Shown here piece by piece: positions 36,716 through 49,500 of a stretch of DNA of 64,000 bases. The notes beneath the pieces are model-generated. The model did no database searches. It was not told the DNA's origin and saw nothing but the letters and a program-made list of their open reading frames with translations. Within the stretch, counting starts at the first letter, position 1. Each line of letters opens with the position of its first letter. The DNA comes from Rhytidiadelphus loreus. Lineage: Eukaryota; Streptophyta; Bryopsida; Hypnales; Hylocomiaceae. The position numbers were made by a program, and so were the translations under genes. The stretch spans positions 61,857,348 to 61,921,347 of the forward strand of contig OX344764.1 of the NCBI GenBank assembly GCA_947034895.1, given 5' to 3'.

Positions 36716-36949
36716 TTAAGGTTTAACTTTGGAAGGACCTTACAGACCATAGTGGTCCAATGGATGACTTCAATGTTCATTGTAGAAAAAGAGAATGCAC
36801 CGCTATTGGTCCACTAATTGGAGAATTTTAGTGGTGACTACCTTGATCATGGGGGCCGCATCTTTGTAGGGTTACAAACACGTGTCGATTCTCATTTGGT
36901 TCGGTTCCATTCCTTTCCCCAAAACTCGATAGATATTTTATATTAGTCC

Positions 36950-37669
36950 CAAACACAGAATGGCCTGTCAGGCAGGATCGGCTACTTCTCCAGAGTCCAG
37001 AGTCCAGAGTCCCTCTCCCCACCCCCAAATAATTTATCTCCAGTGTCGGTCCGAGCACCCGCGGGGGGCCACCGAGAAAGGGCTAATAGCAAGAGACCTA
37101 CGCAGCATTGACTTTGCAGTGGCGTGCAAGCGCGGCAACCCCCAACTAGGGCCGAGTGCCTGCCGGGGCCCGGGGGATCCCCCCCAGATGCCAAGCCAAG
37201 CCAAGCCAGCGAAAGCGCCCCCACGGCCCACCGCTCCTCGCCCCATCGCGGTGGGACCTTCGCCGTCCCCCGCACCGTCGCCGTCGCCGTCGCCACCATT
37301 GCCACGATTTGCTTGCCAACCCTAGCTAGTAGTTGACATTCGCCAATTAGCTCAGCGCACACCTGCATTCAAGCGGACAGGCGGACAGACGGAAGGACGG
37401 ACGGTGCGCATGCGCGGCTTCTTCCGGTCGCTCCAGAACCAAAGCTCGACTCTGACTTATTATTATTAAGCCCGATTCTCATCAGACCATGGACGTCCGC
37501 TAGCAGTGGACGAAACCACTAGTCGCACTACTTGTACTCACGCTTGGGGTTTGACATTCCGTCCGGGAAAGAGTAAGCTAGTCGAGCGACGAGCTCGTGC
37601 ATTGGCCTCCTCGGGACTGGAAGTTGCAAGATTTTTCCACGGCGAAACATCGCGGGTGGAGCTCTTTAG
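36950..37669 (+). promoter_or_regulatory. CG-rich 5' region of the secreted-protein gene
   Basis: An abrupt CG-rich block with simple repeats: (CCGTCG)n near 37262-37295, 'gccaa' repeats near 37190, and a 'cggacaggcggacagacgg' tract near 37373-37405. It precedes the start codon at 37670 and probably holds the promoter and leader. Long frames through it on both strands (up to 128 residues) lack domain similarity and are rejected as genes. Transcription start not determined. Confidence 0.5.
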
Positions 37670-39106
37670 ATGGCGAGGATGCGAGGGTCGCCGACGTTGG
37701 TGCTGTGTGCTTCGTTCTTAGTGGTGCTGCTGCTGGTCACGCCGGGAACCGCTGTCCGTGCGCTGCGACCGGACGTGGAAGGTATTTGTGTTTTCTTGAT
37801 TTCTTACGTTCTTGATTTCTTGCCTTCTTGATTTCTTGCGTCGTAGAATCAGTTTGTTCTCGGTAGTTGAAGCCAGTTGGTGAAGAAGGGGATACTGCAC
37901 GTACATCGAGCAGGAGGATTTGTATTTAGTTTCTGTAGAATTTTTGCTTCGAGGAGAGGTGATTTTAGGTTCTACTTGCGTGTTGTTGTCGGATTTGAGC
38001 GGGTGGAAGACGAGAGCGTGTTCTTGATGGTGAGGAGACGGAGTGAAGCGATTACGTTTTCCTTCCATTACGAGCAATGTCTCTTCTTGAAGTGCGAGAT
38101 TTCGACGGTCGTGAGCAGATTTTGTGCACTAATTTATGGTCGAGTGTTGGAAGACGAGTAGTTAGAGAGAGGTTAGTGTTCTTGGGATTGGTGGTGGGGG
38201 TGCTAGCTAGTTTTTAGAGTGGAGCTGGAAATTAGTCGTGGCAATGTCCCTTGAAGTCAGCCCGGAAATGTCGGCAAGGGCGAGTTAACAGCTAAAGTTA
38301 CTTTCGGTGCTGAGAGGTTATTTACTACCGTATTCAGAAATCTAGGCCCTGGTGCTATTTTAAGCCTTGTGTCTAGCTAAAGAGTTCTGCAGATACCGTT
38401 CCAGATTTAGTAAATATGAGTCTGCACGATTGGCCAGCCAATTTCGGATGTTGGACGTTGATTGGCAAACTGTGTTGTATCTATGCTGGTATCGGAGTGT
38501 GAGTTTGTCTTCCTTCTTTTAGATGAAAAAATGAGAGAAATTGTTGAAAGCTGACGAAATTTTCTTTAATTCCGACGCTGACACCGTGTTATTGTGATTT
38601 TGATTTTCAGGCAGGCGCTTGTCCGAAAAGGATATGAAAGCTGCTGACGATGCGGTAATTAAGAGTACTTGATTTTCGCACTTGTAATTACATCTATTTT
38701 AACGTGTAAACTGATAATTTAAATAGATAATTTGAACAAGCAGATCTACATAAATTTTGTTGTCAGCATGTATGTAGACATCATTGTAATCGACCGTTCT
38801 GCATATAAGTCATATGTAGATATGCAGGCAAACTATGCGCTGGACATATCCTTACCTGCATATGATAGTGGGCTGCAGAGATGACCTCATTTTAAGATGA
38901 ATTTACTTTGAAATCTCAGGATGGTGTCACACAACTTCGAATGTGCAGCAACTGAATGTTCAGCTGTTGGATTGCAGGTACCAACGTCTGCCAAAGCGGA
39001 TTACGCAAGAAAGTATAGCGAATGGGAGCGATTTCTGGGGGAGGAAATGACGCAAGAGTATGGAGACACTCCTGCCGCAGCAAATCCTAGCGACCCCTGT
39101 TGCTAG
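37670..39106 (+). CDS. Small secreted protein, three exons, possible PSY-like peptide precursor
   Basis: My model has exons 37670-37781, 38611-38654 and 38978-39106, all GT-AG and frame-consistent, encoding 94 residues. Residues 1-31 form a signal peptide: basic MARMRGSP start, hydrophobic core LVLCASFLVVLLLV, and a likely cut after V-R-A at residue 31. The rest is charged and soluble. The C-terminus reads Q-E-Y80-G-D-T-P-A-A-A-N88-P-S-D91-P-C-C. The order acidic-Tyr, Gly-Asp, Pro, Ala-Asn-Pro, Asp-Pro resembles the PSY/RaxX sulfated peptide motif, but with two extra residues between Tyr and Asn, one fewer before Asp-Pro, no His, and a terminal Cys-Cys. That likeness is judged by eye. Without it, the gene is simply an unassigned secreted peptide. 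Exon 2 (44 bp) is the least certain, although only one acceptor keeps the frame open. Confidence 0.6.
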
Positions 39107-41158
39107 ATTTCGAAATTGGTAGCTGTTTCAAAGGCGTATCTTCGATGATGGCTCGAAACGAGCAATTTAAATCAGTGAGTGGATTTGCTTATGGTTCCAT
39201 GGAGCAGGTTTCATAAGACGAAGATTGACTTGGCAGTCCTTACTCCAACCTTTCTGTGTCGACTGATCACCGGAGCATTGTAGTGTGATAACGAGTCGAT
39301 ATATTTTGATAGGTCAAGGCATGATCCCTTCTGGGTCCACGAGTGTATAGTATCTCTCCGGAGGCTTGGATTTCACATTCGAAGAAAAGTTTTCGAGTGG
39401 TGATTTTCTGTGATCAATTTTTTGAGTGGAACTGGTTTACCTGTGTCGAAGCTTGTGATACTCTGCTTCTTAGTTCTCTCAAAGGAGAACATGATCATCT
39501 CTTGTATGTATTTGAGATGTATTGCCCTCGGGCATGCATATTGGTTTTGCAACATCACTGGCTACAACAAATTGTATATTGACGAGCCTCCTCCATCAAT
39601 ATAAAGACTGACCGATGATTTTCCATTAAGTCTCCTATATTTTCAGTTTTCTTCATCAATTATGAAGCAAAAAGATTCTAGTTAGGACTTAGTGTTGTGT
39701 CATCGAAATTCATAAGGCCGAATTTCCTCTCGAGGATAAGAGATTCAGTGTTTTTTCTTTCAGAATAGTTTTTTCAGAATACGGGACATTGCACTGATTG
39801 ACCTTGAAGAAACGAGCCATTGTAAAAACTTCGATTGCCACTGGACCGGATCTTCTCATGATTGCCTTACCGTTGCCGAAAACGACGATGCTGCTGTGAA
39901 GAAAAAAACGCACTGCCACGCCGGATGGCCAAAGACCAATTCAAAGGTCTGAAAGGCTAAAGTACCGGTACGCACTTCAGATTGCTACATGCTACCGTGG
40001 ATTCCATTAATCCATATGTATTCCGGAAGTCCAGATTTTAGAGTACTGTATCGAGTACTCGTCTTTGGGCAGAAAGTGAAGGAATCATCAGCAAGCGCTA
40101 TGCTCTACTTTTCGAGTTGACAATCACCATCTCCATTCCCCAAGAATTGTCAACTCTTTATAATCGCAACAATCATTTAGCAAGATCTCAATTTTCCCTT
40201 GAATTACAAAGTCCAATATATTTTGCAACAGTAAACTAAGAAATCCAGGATTGACTCGAATCTCGCACTATTAAGGTGACGTGTAAAGATCTTTGAGCTT
40301 CACAATGGATATCTTTACAAACAGGCACTGTATGGTAGATGGTTCTAATTCAAACCCTCTTCTTCAAACTGTCCCGTAGGTGGCTTCAAAAGCAATAGTT
40401 AGTGGATGTGAGTTAGAATGCTCATAATGTCAGAGCATCAATGAGAATTGTTCATACTTCTTTAATGGATGGAATAAGAGCTGGAGAGGGTCCATTTCAA
40501 AGCCAAGGCATGTCTACTTAATTTTTCTAAATGTGAATTGATTGCCCAATTGCCTTCTTACACATGTTAAAAGAATGTAGCATTTGTTTAAGTTTAGTAA
40601 GGGTCACATTTAGGAACCTTGTGTATTACTTTTTGAATGCCTCACTGCTTGTTTTTGGTGTAGTCATATCTTTTTTCAGACTACGTGTGTGTGGGTTTTG
40701 CAAGGCCTAGGATCAAGAATAGGTGCCTACCGCAGAATTCTTTGGAAATTGATAAGTAACTCATAAATGCTCCAAAAAATATGAAACCACTTATGTTAGA
40801 TTTAGCATCAATTTTTCTTCAAGTGAAAAATAAGTGAAAATATTTTCAGGCATCTCAAAACCATCGAAAAGGCCCAACAGCCCTTAAAGTGACGGTTTAT
40901 GAGCACACTACCTTACTAGAAGTTACACGCGTCAGTCAGGGGGTCGGACCACAGGCTAATGAAAATGGGGGAATATATCGCTAAATACTCAGTTCCCTTA
41001 AAAAATTGTATCGCTAATAAGTGATATATTGGTAAAAAAGAACGTTGGTATCAAACTCAGTTAGCTCTTAATGTAAGTATACACAAAATTAATACTCCGT
41101 ACAATTTTTTGTTGTACATATTAGTGTTCGGGAAAACTGGTGGTTAGTTGAAAGTGAA
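39107..41158. other. 3' region of the secreted-protein gene, then intergenic
   Basis: About 39107-40400 keeps the balanced composition of transcribed DNA and probably includes the 3' UTR. Its open frames (39343-39582 and others) lack support. No RNA gene or bounded element was seen beyond this. Confidence 0.4.
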
Positions 41159-41266
41159 CTACACTGAATAGTGAAATTAGGTTGCCCCAGACTATAGTTG
41201 ACCATGTCTTACAGTGTTAGATATGAGAAATTAGTGTGGGGCAACCTAATTTCACTATTTAGTGTA
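41159..41266. mobile_element. 108-bp MITE, copy 2 (inverted relative to 34705)
   Basis: It starts CTACACTGAATAGTGAAATT and ends 'tttcactatttagtgta'. The core is the reverse complement of the core at 34705-34813. Arms of about 30 bp. No clear target duplication. Confidence 0.85.
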
Positions 41267-42057
41267 AAGAAAATGGGAAAAAATAATTGGTCTGATTTTC
41301 AAAGCACAAACAAAAATTTAGGAGAAATGTTTTAGAATTCATTTAATTCTAATAATAATTAGAGAAAATAATCAAAATGGGTGTTGAAAACCAATTGGAT
41401 GTGGGAATTGGAGGAAAATAGTTAGTAAAACTCAAGAAATTTCTCAAACTCTAAGTACATATGATGTATTTAAATGGAAGATTCTCCTATAGAGTTTTAG
41501 TTTTTTGAGTTTATTGATTTTGGGTATACTTCTTACCTTAACCCCTAAAGAACCATTATTTATTTAGGGGACAAATGAAAGTTTCCTATGATTTGAATTT
41601 TTGGCATGATTTTTAGAAATTGTTCTCTAAGATAGAATAACAAATTAATTTGTACGTGGAAATATAAATTTTATTTCAATTCATGCGTGGGAGCAAAAGT
41701 TATGCCAAAATCTACAATGCAAAATTTTTAAACTAAGAGGATTCAAAATCTTATAATCTAGAAAAGTGCAAAAGATTCTATTCATTAAAAAGATTGGATT
41801 CTTGATTTTTGCATAGAAGTCTACAATAATCTTTATCTAAAATTGGAATTGTTTGCCAAAATGAATTTTTTGGGGGGGGGAGGGCTCATGAAAAGTGGTG
41901 AAGGCAAATTTCCGATTTTCAGAAAAATATTTTTAACCCCTAAAGCCCAAAGGCATATTTTGGGTAGAATTGTAAAAAATTGCTACTTTTTATGTTAGCG
42001 AGAAAAAAATGAAAAAAAAGTTTTTTCTTAAAAAATCAACCATACAATTTTGTACTA

Positions 42058-42590
42058 GACTATTGTGGGGAATGTGAGGAAAATTTCAGAAACTTTGACC
42101 CTAAGGATTGAAAGATTATAACGTTTGAAGTTAGAAGAAAAAGTCTTTTTTTTACCGTGCCCGATAGGGCAAGCAACCTTTAACTACTCTTAGAGTGAGA
42201 ATAGGGGAATAAGAATTCATAAGCAAATAAATTTCAATCTGCAGGGTCCTTAGAGCGTTGTGGAGCGGCCTTCTAGAGGCCTGCGATTTTCTCTAATGTC
42301 TTGACATTTGCATCTTGTATCATGTAAGTTACATATCTGCCAAATTTCAAAAGTAAAGAAGGAGTTTTGCAAAAGCTGCTTGAAATTGCTTGAGTTGTTA
42401 GAAAAGTTCAAGGCACCATAACATTTGATCTAGGCACGTGATCGGAAAAAAAATTAAAACCCCACTAAGCGGGTACATATTCACACCTTGTCTCAAAATT
42501 TTGTGGACATCCCACCAAAATTGACTTCATAGGTACCTATCCAGATTTTCAGTTGTCCATTGAATAAACAATTGTCCTTTAGGGGTTAAC
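42058..42590 (+). repeat. Dispersed direct repeat, copy 2 (partner 29940-30440)
   Basis: Same landmark order as copy 1 with about 75 bp of extra sequence at 42222-42298 containing 'ggagcggccttctagaggcc' and ending 'ctctaatg', a probable fragment of a CATTAGAG-type element. Confidence 0.7.
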
Positions 42591-42599
42591 ATTGAAGTT

Positions 42600-44669
42600 G
42601 GCCTTTTAAGTTTCTTTCAATTTGACAATAAGGTACAACTACTCCTAAAATGTAGTATCGCTCTATTCACGTAGAAGTTAAAGCATTACAAAACTTGGGG
42701 AAGGCAATTCAAACTCTAAATGATATAAAACATCATTCATGAATTCAAATTTGCATAGAAATTAGCTATAATTATTATTGCCCTTATAAAAGCAACAAAT
42801 ATCACAATCTTTGCAATGGTGCTATTATGCTCAAATCATTGTTAATAGATTTATTATGAATAAAATGAGAGAACCTCAATGTAGATGTTAATTAAGTATT
42901 GTCACTTAGTAGGTTTATAGGCAATAATAATTATAGTTGATTTATTATATTAATTGTACTAGTAGTAAGTGATCTATGATCTTCTTGATGCCAACATAAC
43001 TTATAACCAAATTGGTATCAAGCTTAGGCATAGGGATATAAGTCCTAAAAGGGGACTTAGAAAAAGAATGAGAGTCAAGATTAATATGAGTTATATAATA
43101 ATAATATATAATAGTTATCATGTATTAATGAGTGATTGCAAGAAAGACCGAACAATTTTGGTAGCGTTTGGTCAAAAACTGCGTTTTTCTGCCTAGTACT
43201 AGGAATACTACAAAATGGAGCAATCTTAGCCGTTGATCTGAAAAATCAACAGCCAATAGTACTTTTGAGTACTTTATAATACTGAAACAATACTACTTAA
43301 AAAAAATGACGGTTTGTCACAAAAAATAGATAAAATTAAGTATAAATTAATAAAAATTAAAAAATCATGAATAATAAAAAACTAAAAATTGACCATTTAT
43401 AAAGACTTGATAGTGATTACATTTCACCAAAAACTAGAAGTTGAAACCATCATGAAAGTTTGGAGTGCTATGTACAAAGGACCCCTATTTGCATGCATGT
43501 TGAGGACAAAGAATTGTGTTTTTTTGAATTCCCTTTGGTGGGCATATGCCCATCTAGTGTGAGAATAGGCTACAAAAAAGTCAAGTGAACATCATGTTTT
43601 TTGGATACTTCACAATACTAAAAAACCCTAAACCGCAAAGTGTGACAAATTAGCTAAATTGATATTTAATTATAAAATTATTTTTCAATTTTTTTGAAAA
43701 ATAACAAGTCTCATATTTTCTGAATTATAAATCTTCCATACAAAATTCAAGTCCATTGGCTTCAATTTCCAAAAGTTACGGCCAAAACCAACTCCATCAC
43801 TTCAATTGTGACGCCTCATAGGACCGGTCTTTCTTGCAATTACCCTAATATAAAGAATAAAATCTAGAATTATCAATGATGTATGCAATGAAGACAAGTC
43901 TTTCATTAATAATTAATATAGATATGAGATTTTTTTTTTCATTTTATACTTAATGAATTTTAACCCATGAGTGCCCTATAATCCCAAATTCAATCTTCCC
44001 CAATTGTTTTTCTCCGAATGACCTCCAACTTGTGGTTGTACTAGTAGAATGAACATACAAGGGTCTAAAGAGATATTAGAGTGATGTTTTGGAGTGAAAG
44101 GTAAGGGTTTTGTGTGTCATACATTAGAGTGGATGTGTTGATAAGCTTGGATTCCAAATTGGAAAATCAAGCTAATAGAATTTAATTTGTTCTAGGGAGG
44201 CAATTCAATAGGGATGCTTCATAAAAATCCTAATTGGCCATTGCAACCAAAAACAATGAAGAAAATGTTCCTTAACTTCTAAATCATGTGTTCTTCTTCA
44301 CACATAATTTTAATTGCAAGATTTTCTCTCTACTCTCAAGGGCCACAAGGGTGAAGTAATCTTCCAACTTATTTCTTTATTTCTTTTTCAATCTTTTATG
44401 TTTTTTTGTCTTTAAATTTAAATCTTTCTCTAATTTGGAACACAAAAATCAACCAACTTGGCAACTACACTTAGCTTCCAACTTGGTCTTTGCCACCTTT
44501 CAATTTAGCTTTGTCTTCTTTCAAAGGCACAACTATATCTTTATACTCAGATTTAATTCTTTTACCTTTTGGACATAGCTCGGCTATACCTAACTTTGAC
44601 AGTTACCCAATTTGCAATCTTAACTCACAATGTACTGAAAAGATGTGTTCATTGGTGTGTGGAGGCCAC
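42600..44669. other. AT-rich intergenic DNA, no gene seen
   Basis: Short open frames (42969-43196, 44490-44777) have no recognisable features. No bounded element found. Confidence 0.5.
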
Positions 44670-45226
44670 CATCCCCCCCCCCAACTGCCAAAAAGTTACA
44701 AGCCATTGATTTTATTTATTTTTAAATGCTTACCTTTGAAATTGCCATTGATTTCTCAAAAAACTACAAGCCATTGATCTTGTATGATTTAATCTCAACC
44801 GTCCAAATACGGATATGGATATGGATACGACATAAATATTATATTATAAATGAATACGTAGTGAATACTGGACATGGATATAGTACAAATATGGATACTC
44901 TACAAATACTGACAAATATTATACTGATATGATATAGATATGGATACAGATACAAAGACAAGTACATGATGAATTGTCCCATAATGTTTGTCAATTCATT
45001 ATGGTTTCAGAAAATTACAAGAGGAGAGGAGGAGGGAGGGTTGATGAAAAATTTTAAATTTTAAATTTTAAAATTTTTTAGGTGCACAATGACTATACAT
45101 CCAAAAAAAATTAATTTTTAAATTTTAAATTTTGGGGCTTGTTAGGCTAAAAAATTAATTAATTTCTGAGCTCACAATTAGTTAATGGGCACATTGTGAT
45201 AGTTTATCACAATGTGCCCAAAAGTT
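44670..45226 (-). repeat. Dispersed repeat, copy 2 of the inverted pair with 14258-14780
   Basis: Reverse complement of 14258-14780: 'tacaagccattgat' tail, 'ggatatggata' array, then the AT tracts, then the hairpin 'gggcacattgtgatagttta' followed by 'tcacaatgtgccc'. The hairpin end is better preserved here. Confidence 0.8.
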
Positions 45227-46500
45227 TGTCACTAACTTGGCATTATTTCTTGACTTCAATGATATCCATCACTTAAAAATTAATCTCTTCTTCCAAATTG
45301 GGATTGGACCACTCATTCAAAAATACTCAAGTACACACAAAAATAACACATGACATTCACCTTTAATTTAAACCAACTAGATTTTGCTTATAAGACAATA
45401 CTCAAGCTTTATATTCTCATTTCAAATTAGACTATCACATATTAGCAACATTACTCACTCTCCAATTAATTTATGAACATGCATTCAAGCATCCAGACGT
45501 TCATTGATACTCGACACTATTTCTCATTTGAAACAATCACTTCTCCAAATAGGAATTCACTCACACAGCATGTACACAAAAATCAACCACTTAGCTTCTT
45601 TACATATTGCTTAATCGTGACACATAAATATTATTGACTTCAATACAATTTGACCACTCAAAAACCCACAAGATTAAACACTCAAATGATAATCCAAATT
45701 TCAACTAGGACTTTCAACCAAATTACCCACTTGACATACTCTTTTCAACCACACACAACACAACTAAATTTGCATTTCCATCACATAACATTAAACACCA
45801 ATTTGGAATGTATTTTTATGGTATTCACCAAAATTGGTGAACAAATCAGCATTATAATTTTCATAGTTACTAGCCATGAAGTTCATTATCCATCATATCT
45901 CATCAATTAGAACCCCTACATCATCTCTCTCTCCAACTGGAATTCTAATTACACATATCCATAGCCAAACTCATATCAATCTTGCACTTCAGAACTTTCT
46001 CTATCTCACACCTTTAGCATTCAAACTCCCTACTAGCTTCCATCACAATCTTTATGACACAACCTCACTCACTCATTCATTACACAAAAAAGAAAATACA
46101 TAGTTGACTTGAGGCTGAGACTCACGCTGGCACTCTCTACAATGGGTGGCTTCCCATTCAAAAAACACCACCTAATAGGAATTCAACAATGGTTACCACT
46201 CAATTGGAAGACAACCAACCACCCAACAACTAAGCTTACGAATTTGGAAATGCAACTTACCCAAGCTCCAAATTCAAATTGGACACTACCTAGTTGGCAT
46301 TTCCACCACATGAACACCCTTAGCCTTAACTTCCAACCATTCAATCATTCTAAACTACAAGCTATTCCCAAATTGGTTGAATACTTCCCCAAAATTACCA
46401 ATTTAGATACAAAACTAAGGAACAATATGCCAAAACAAGACAAAACACCCTCAATTGCATATCGAAGATTCAAAAATTAGTTCCAAATCAGCTACCTATT
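45227..46500 (+). other. G-poor, strand-asymmetric block
   Basis: For about 1.2 kb the plus strand is rich in C and A and nearly free of G outside short words. This gives long open frames with many Thr, Asn, His, Ile and Pro residues (45650-45910, 45876-46103, 46109-46480). The frames overlap, shift and lack any domain. The block also repeats loose words such as 'aattggaa', 'ccaactagg' and 'cactcactc'. I read it as degenerate repetitive DNA with a strong C-over-G skew rather than genes. Confidence 0.5.
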
Positions 46501-49500
46501 GGGGGCCACAATTTTCACTTGTTTTACAAAGAAAGCCCATTTTTGTTTAGAGTGCACACGGCGTAGAGATTGAAAGCACTAACTGCGGGGTCTAACTTGC
46601 AACTTTCAGGGCTCCAATGATTAGTTTAAGAGGTGTCAAAAACTTTTGGAAATTGGTTGATTGTCAGATAGTTGTTGCCCTATCCCTAGCCAGACATTTA
46701 GCACAAGAGTCCACATGCATTCATTCATGCAATTTTTGGAAGTGTTAGATTCACTCACGTTTTGTTCCACAACTAATTTTCAACGGCCCTTTGACCATAT
46801 AGTCTTCGGATCCATACAATGAAAACTTCCACAATTTTGTCCAAAGTTGCCCTCTCTAACCTTCACACAATTTCAACAACCAACTCTCGTAGATGTCATT
46901 TTTGAACTAGCATAGCCAAATTCTCTAGCAGCACGTCTAGCATGTCCTAATTTCGGAAGCATGCAAGGGGCAGTCAAGGTTTAAGCAATGAATCATAAAA
47001 GTTCACAACTTATGTGGCTACACATGTCTTTTTTTGGGGGGGGGTTGGCAACAATTTGTGTTATTGGAGTGCAATGTAGTAATTATAGTGCAAATTTTCA
47101 GGATGGCAATTGGCAATATGAACACTCAATTTTGTGTAAATAAGACTACAACATTGCATTGCCAAGGCCCAAGGATAGCCATTTGCAATTTTAGTTTTTA
47201 GTTTTTTCCAATAACACAAGTACACTTCCAACTACAACTTGCATTTGTAGTTTACTATTCTATACCAAGAAAAATACAAAAATTCTTTAATATTCACCTA
47301 AAACTTAGCAAATCTAGATAATTTCTACATAATACTTGAATATGTGGATTGCAAATTGGTAGACTAACCATTACCATTTCACCAAATAATTAGTTGGTCC
47401 TAAACAATCATAACCAAAAGAATACAATGTTGATAAGGAAATTGCATGCCCCAAATCTACATATAAGTTGTATACAAAAGAACTACTATAACATGTTTAA
47501 AACTAGTTAAACTACAAATATTTTTACTCTAAGGGATTAAACTTACCAACTTCATCAAAACTAATGAATGCCATGCAAACTACAGCGGACTCTTTTTGCA
47601 AAATGAACCCATTGCTTGAAGCAATCATTGTACAAGAATGTCTCTAGATCATACTTGGTTTGCTTGTACATGCCTACAACCACTCATAAATTGCCATTAA
47701 GTTGATTTTGAAGCTTATTTTTGAGGAAAGTGAGAGATGAAAAACTTCTTTTGTCTTCAAATGAACTAAAAGCATGAGTTATGGCTAATTATGCAAGCTT
47801 TGCGTATTCTAAAAAGTTTGTAGACAAAGATACGTTGCCATCAAGGGTTCTCCAAATTTTGGTGAGGGGATTGGATTACTTATCACCAAGCTTATCCTTG
47901 TAGGCATTGCTAAGGCAACAATTACATTAGACTATATGGTAAGTTGGAGATTCTCTTCCAGGAGATTGTTGGACAAAGAAGCTATAATTGGGTACGTAAA
48001 ACAACATGGGAGAGACTCTTTTAGTTGTTGTTGTGATAACAAACAAATCTTTGTGATACAATGGAGAAAAATCATATGTGTTAACAAAATTGGTGAAAAC
48101 AAAACTATAGTTGAGCCTAGTTTCACAATCAAGATGACAATGAGAAAAAACTTTGAATGCTTAAAAAAAAATTTGGTCCTAGAGGCCCTCACCACACTTT
48201 TAGATGGCTCTATGATCAAATTAGAAAAGATAACACAAATGTAAAACTTTATCTCTTGTGTGATGCTTGTCTATCTTTTGTGTATTGGCATTCAAGGAGG
48301 TGGTTACATTTTTACACATAGGGTTACAGATTTGGCAATCCAACTAGGATTTTTGTCATTGGAAGGAACAAATTTGGCACATCCAACGATCAAGAGGTCA
48401 CAACATTATCATTGGTCCTAGCTAGCATGTGGGTGTATTGAAAAACTATTAATGACATATGTATTCAAATTCAAAGACATAGTTCACACTTCTAGTGAAC
48501 AAAAGCATTGTTGGTATTTGAATCTACTTTTCTAACCAATTTTATGAAAAAGGTCATTACACAAAACTTGTCAAGGTTGCAATTTGGCTAACAATAATCA
48601 AATCCTCTCCCCTAGATATGGGTACTTCTGTAGGAAATATACATTGAGAAACTACCATAAGTCAATATGGATTGTGAATTACAAAACTAATGTATCAATG
48701 TTGCACACTAAACTATATATAAATATGCTAAAATAATTGGCAAGAAATTTTTTAAATTTTGGATGCACTTCTAATTGCATGCACAAAGTTTCTAGTGTGC
48801 TCTTGAAAGCATCATTCATCCTATATTCCTATGTGAACAATAAATCTAATGCACACAAATTTAAAAAATTGATTGTGTGTTTGGTGTTTAGTGTGATGTA
48901 CCTAGGGATGTACAAAATCAAGGTCTTATCTTAGTAAATGCCACTTGATTTGGGCAAGATTTCCATTTTTTTAGAAAAAAATGATTATTTATTCATCAAC
49001 TTTATAAGTACCAAATTTTGGAGTGATAAAAAAGGGAAAATAACTTTGATTCTATTTTGAAACTAATGTATGTCCAAAGTTTTCTTGTTCATGGTTTTAT
49101 GACAAAATTTCAAATTTATATAACATAAGACTCAATATTATACTCCATACTCATATATGACAATGATTTGGAACTTACAAAGGATTCATAAAAGTCCTTA
49201 CTATTCTTGATTTCTCTCCCTAATATACGATGAAGATGGAAAAATTTTAAATCCTTCAAAGTACCTTATTCTACTATTTGTTCAAACCATGTGATTTGTA
49301 ACCATTTCTTTGAATCTCAACTCAACTGGAAAAACAAGGTATTAAGTCATATGTAACTAATCCTTTAACTTGTTGAAAGAATTGTTTTAGAAAAACCTTG
49401 GGGCTTTGACCTCAAATAGATTGAATGGTTTTTTCAATGAAATAAGTATTCAATTCAATTATCATAAACTTGGTTTATAAAATCTAAAATAGTATTTATA

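Noticed and set aside
36960..37368. Frames of 121 (+) and 128 (-) residues in the CG-rich block
   Set aside because: Low-complexity Pro/Ser/Ala content, simple repeats, and position just upstream of the secreted-protein gene; likely promoter and leader.
46109..46480. 123-residue open frame
   Set aside because: Part of the G-poor block; skewed composition keeps frames open by chance and no domain is visible.
47932..48244. Overlapping 95- and 102-residue frames on opposite strands
   Set aside because: Mirror frames in AT-rich DNA with no recognised motif; continuation downstream has stops and no family resemblance I can name.
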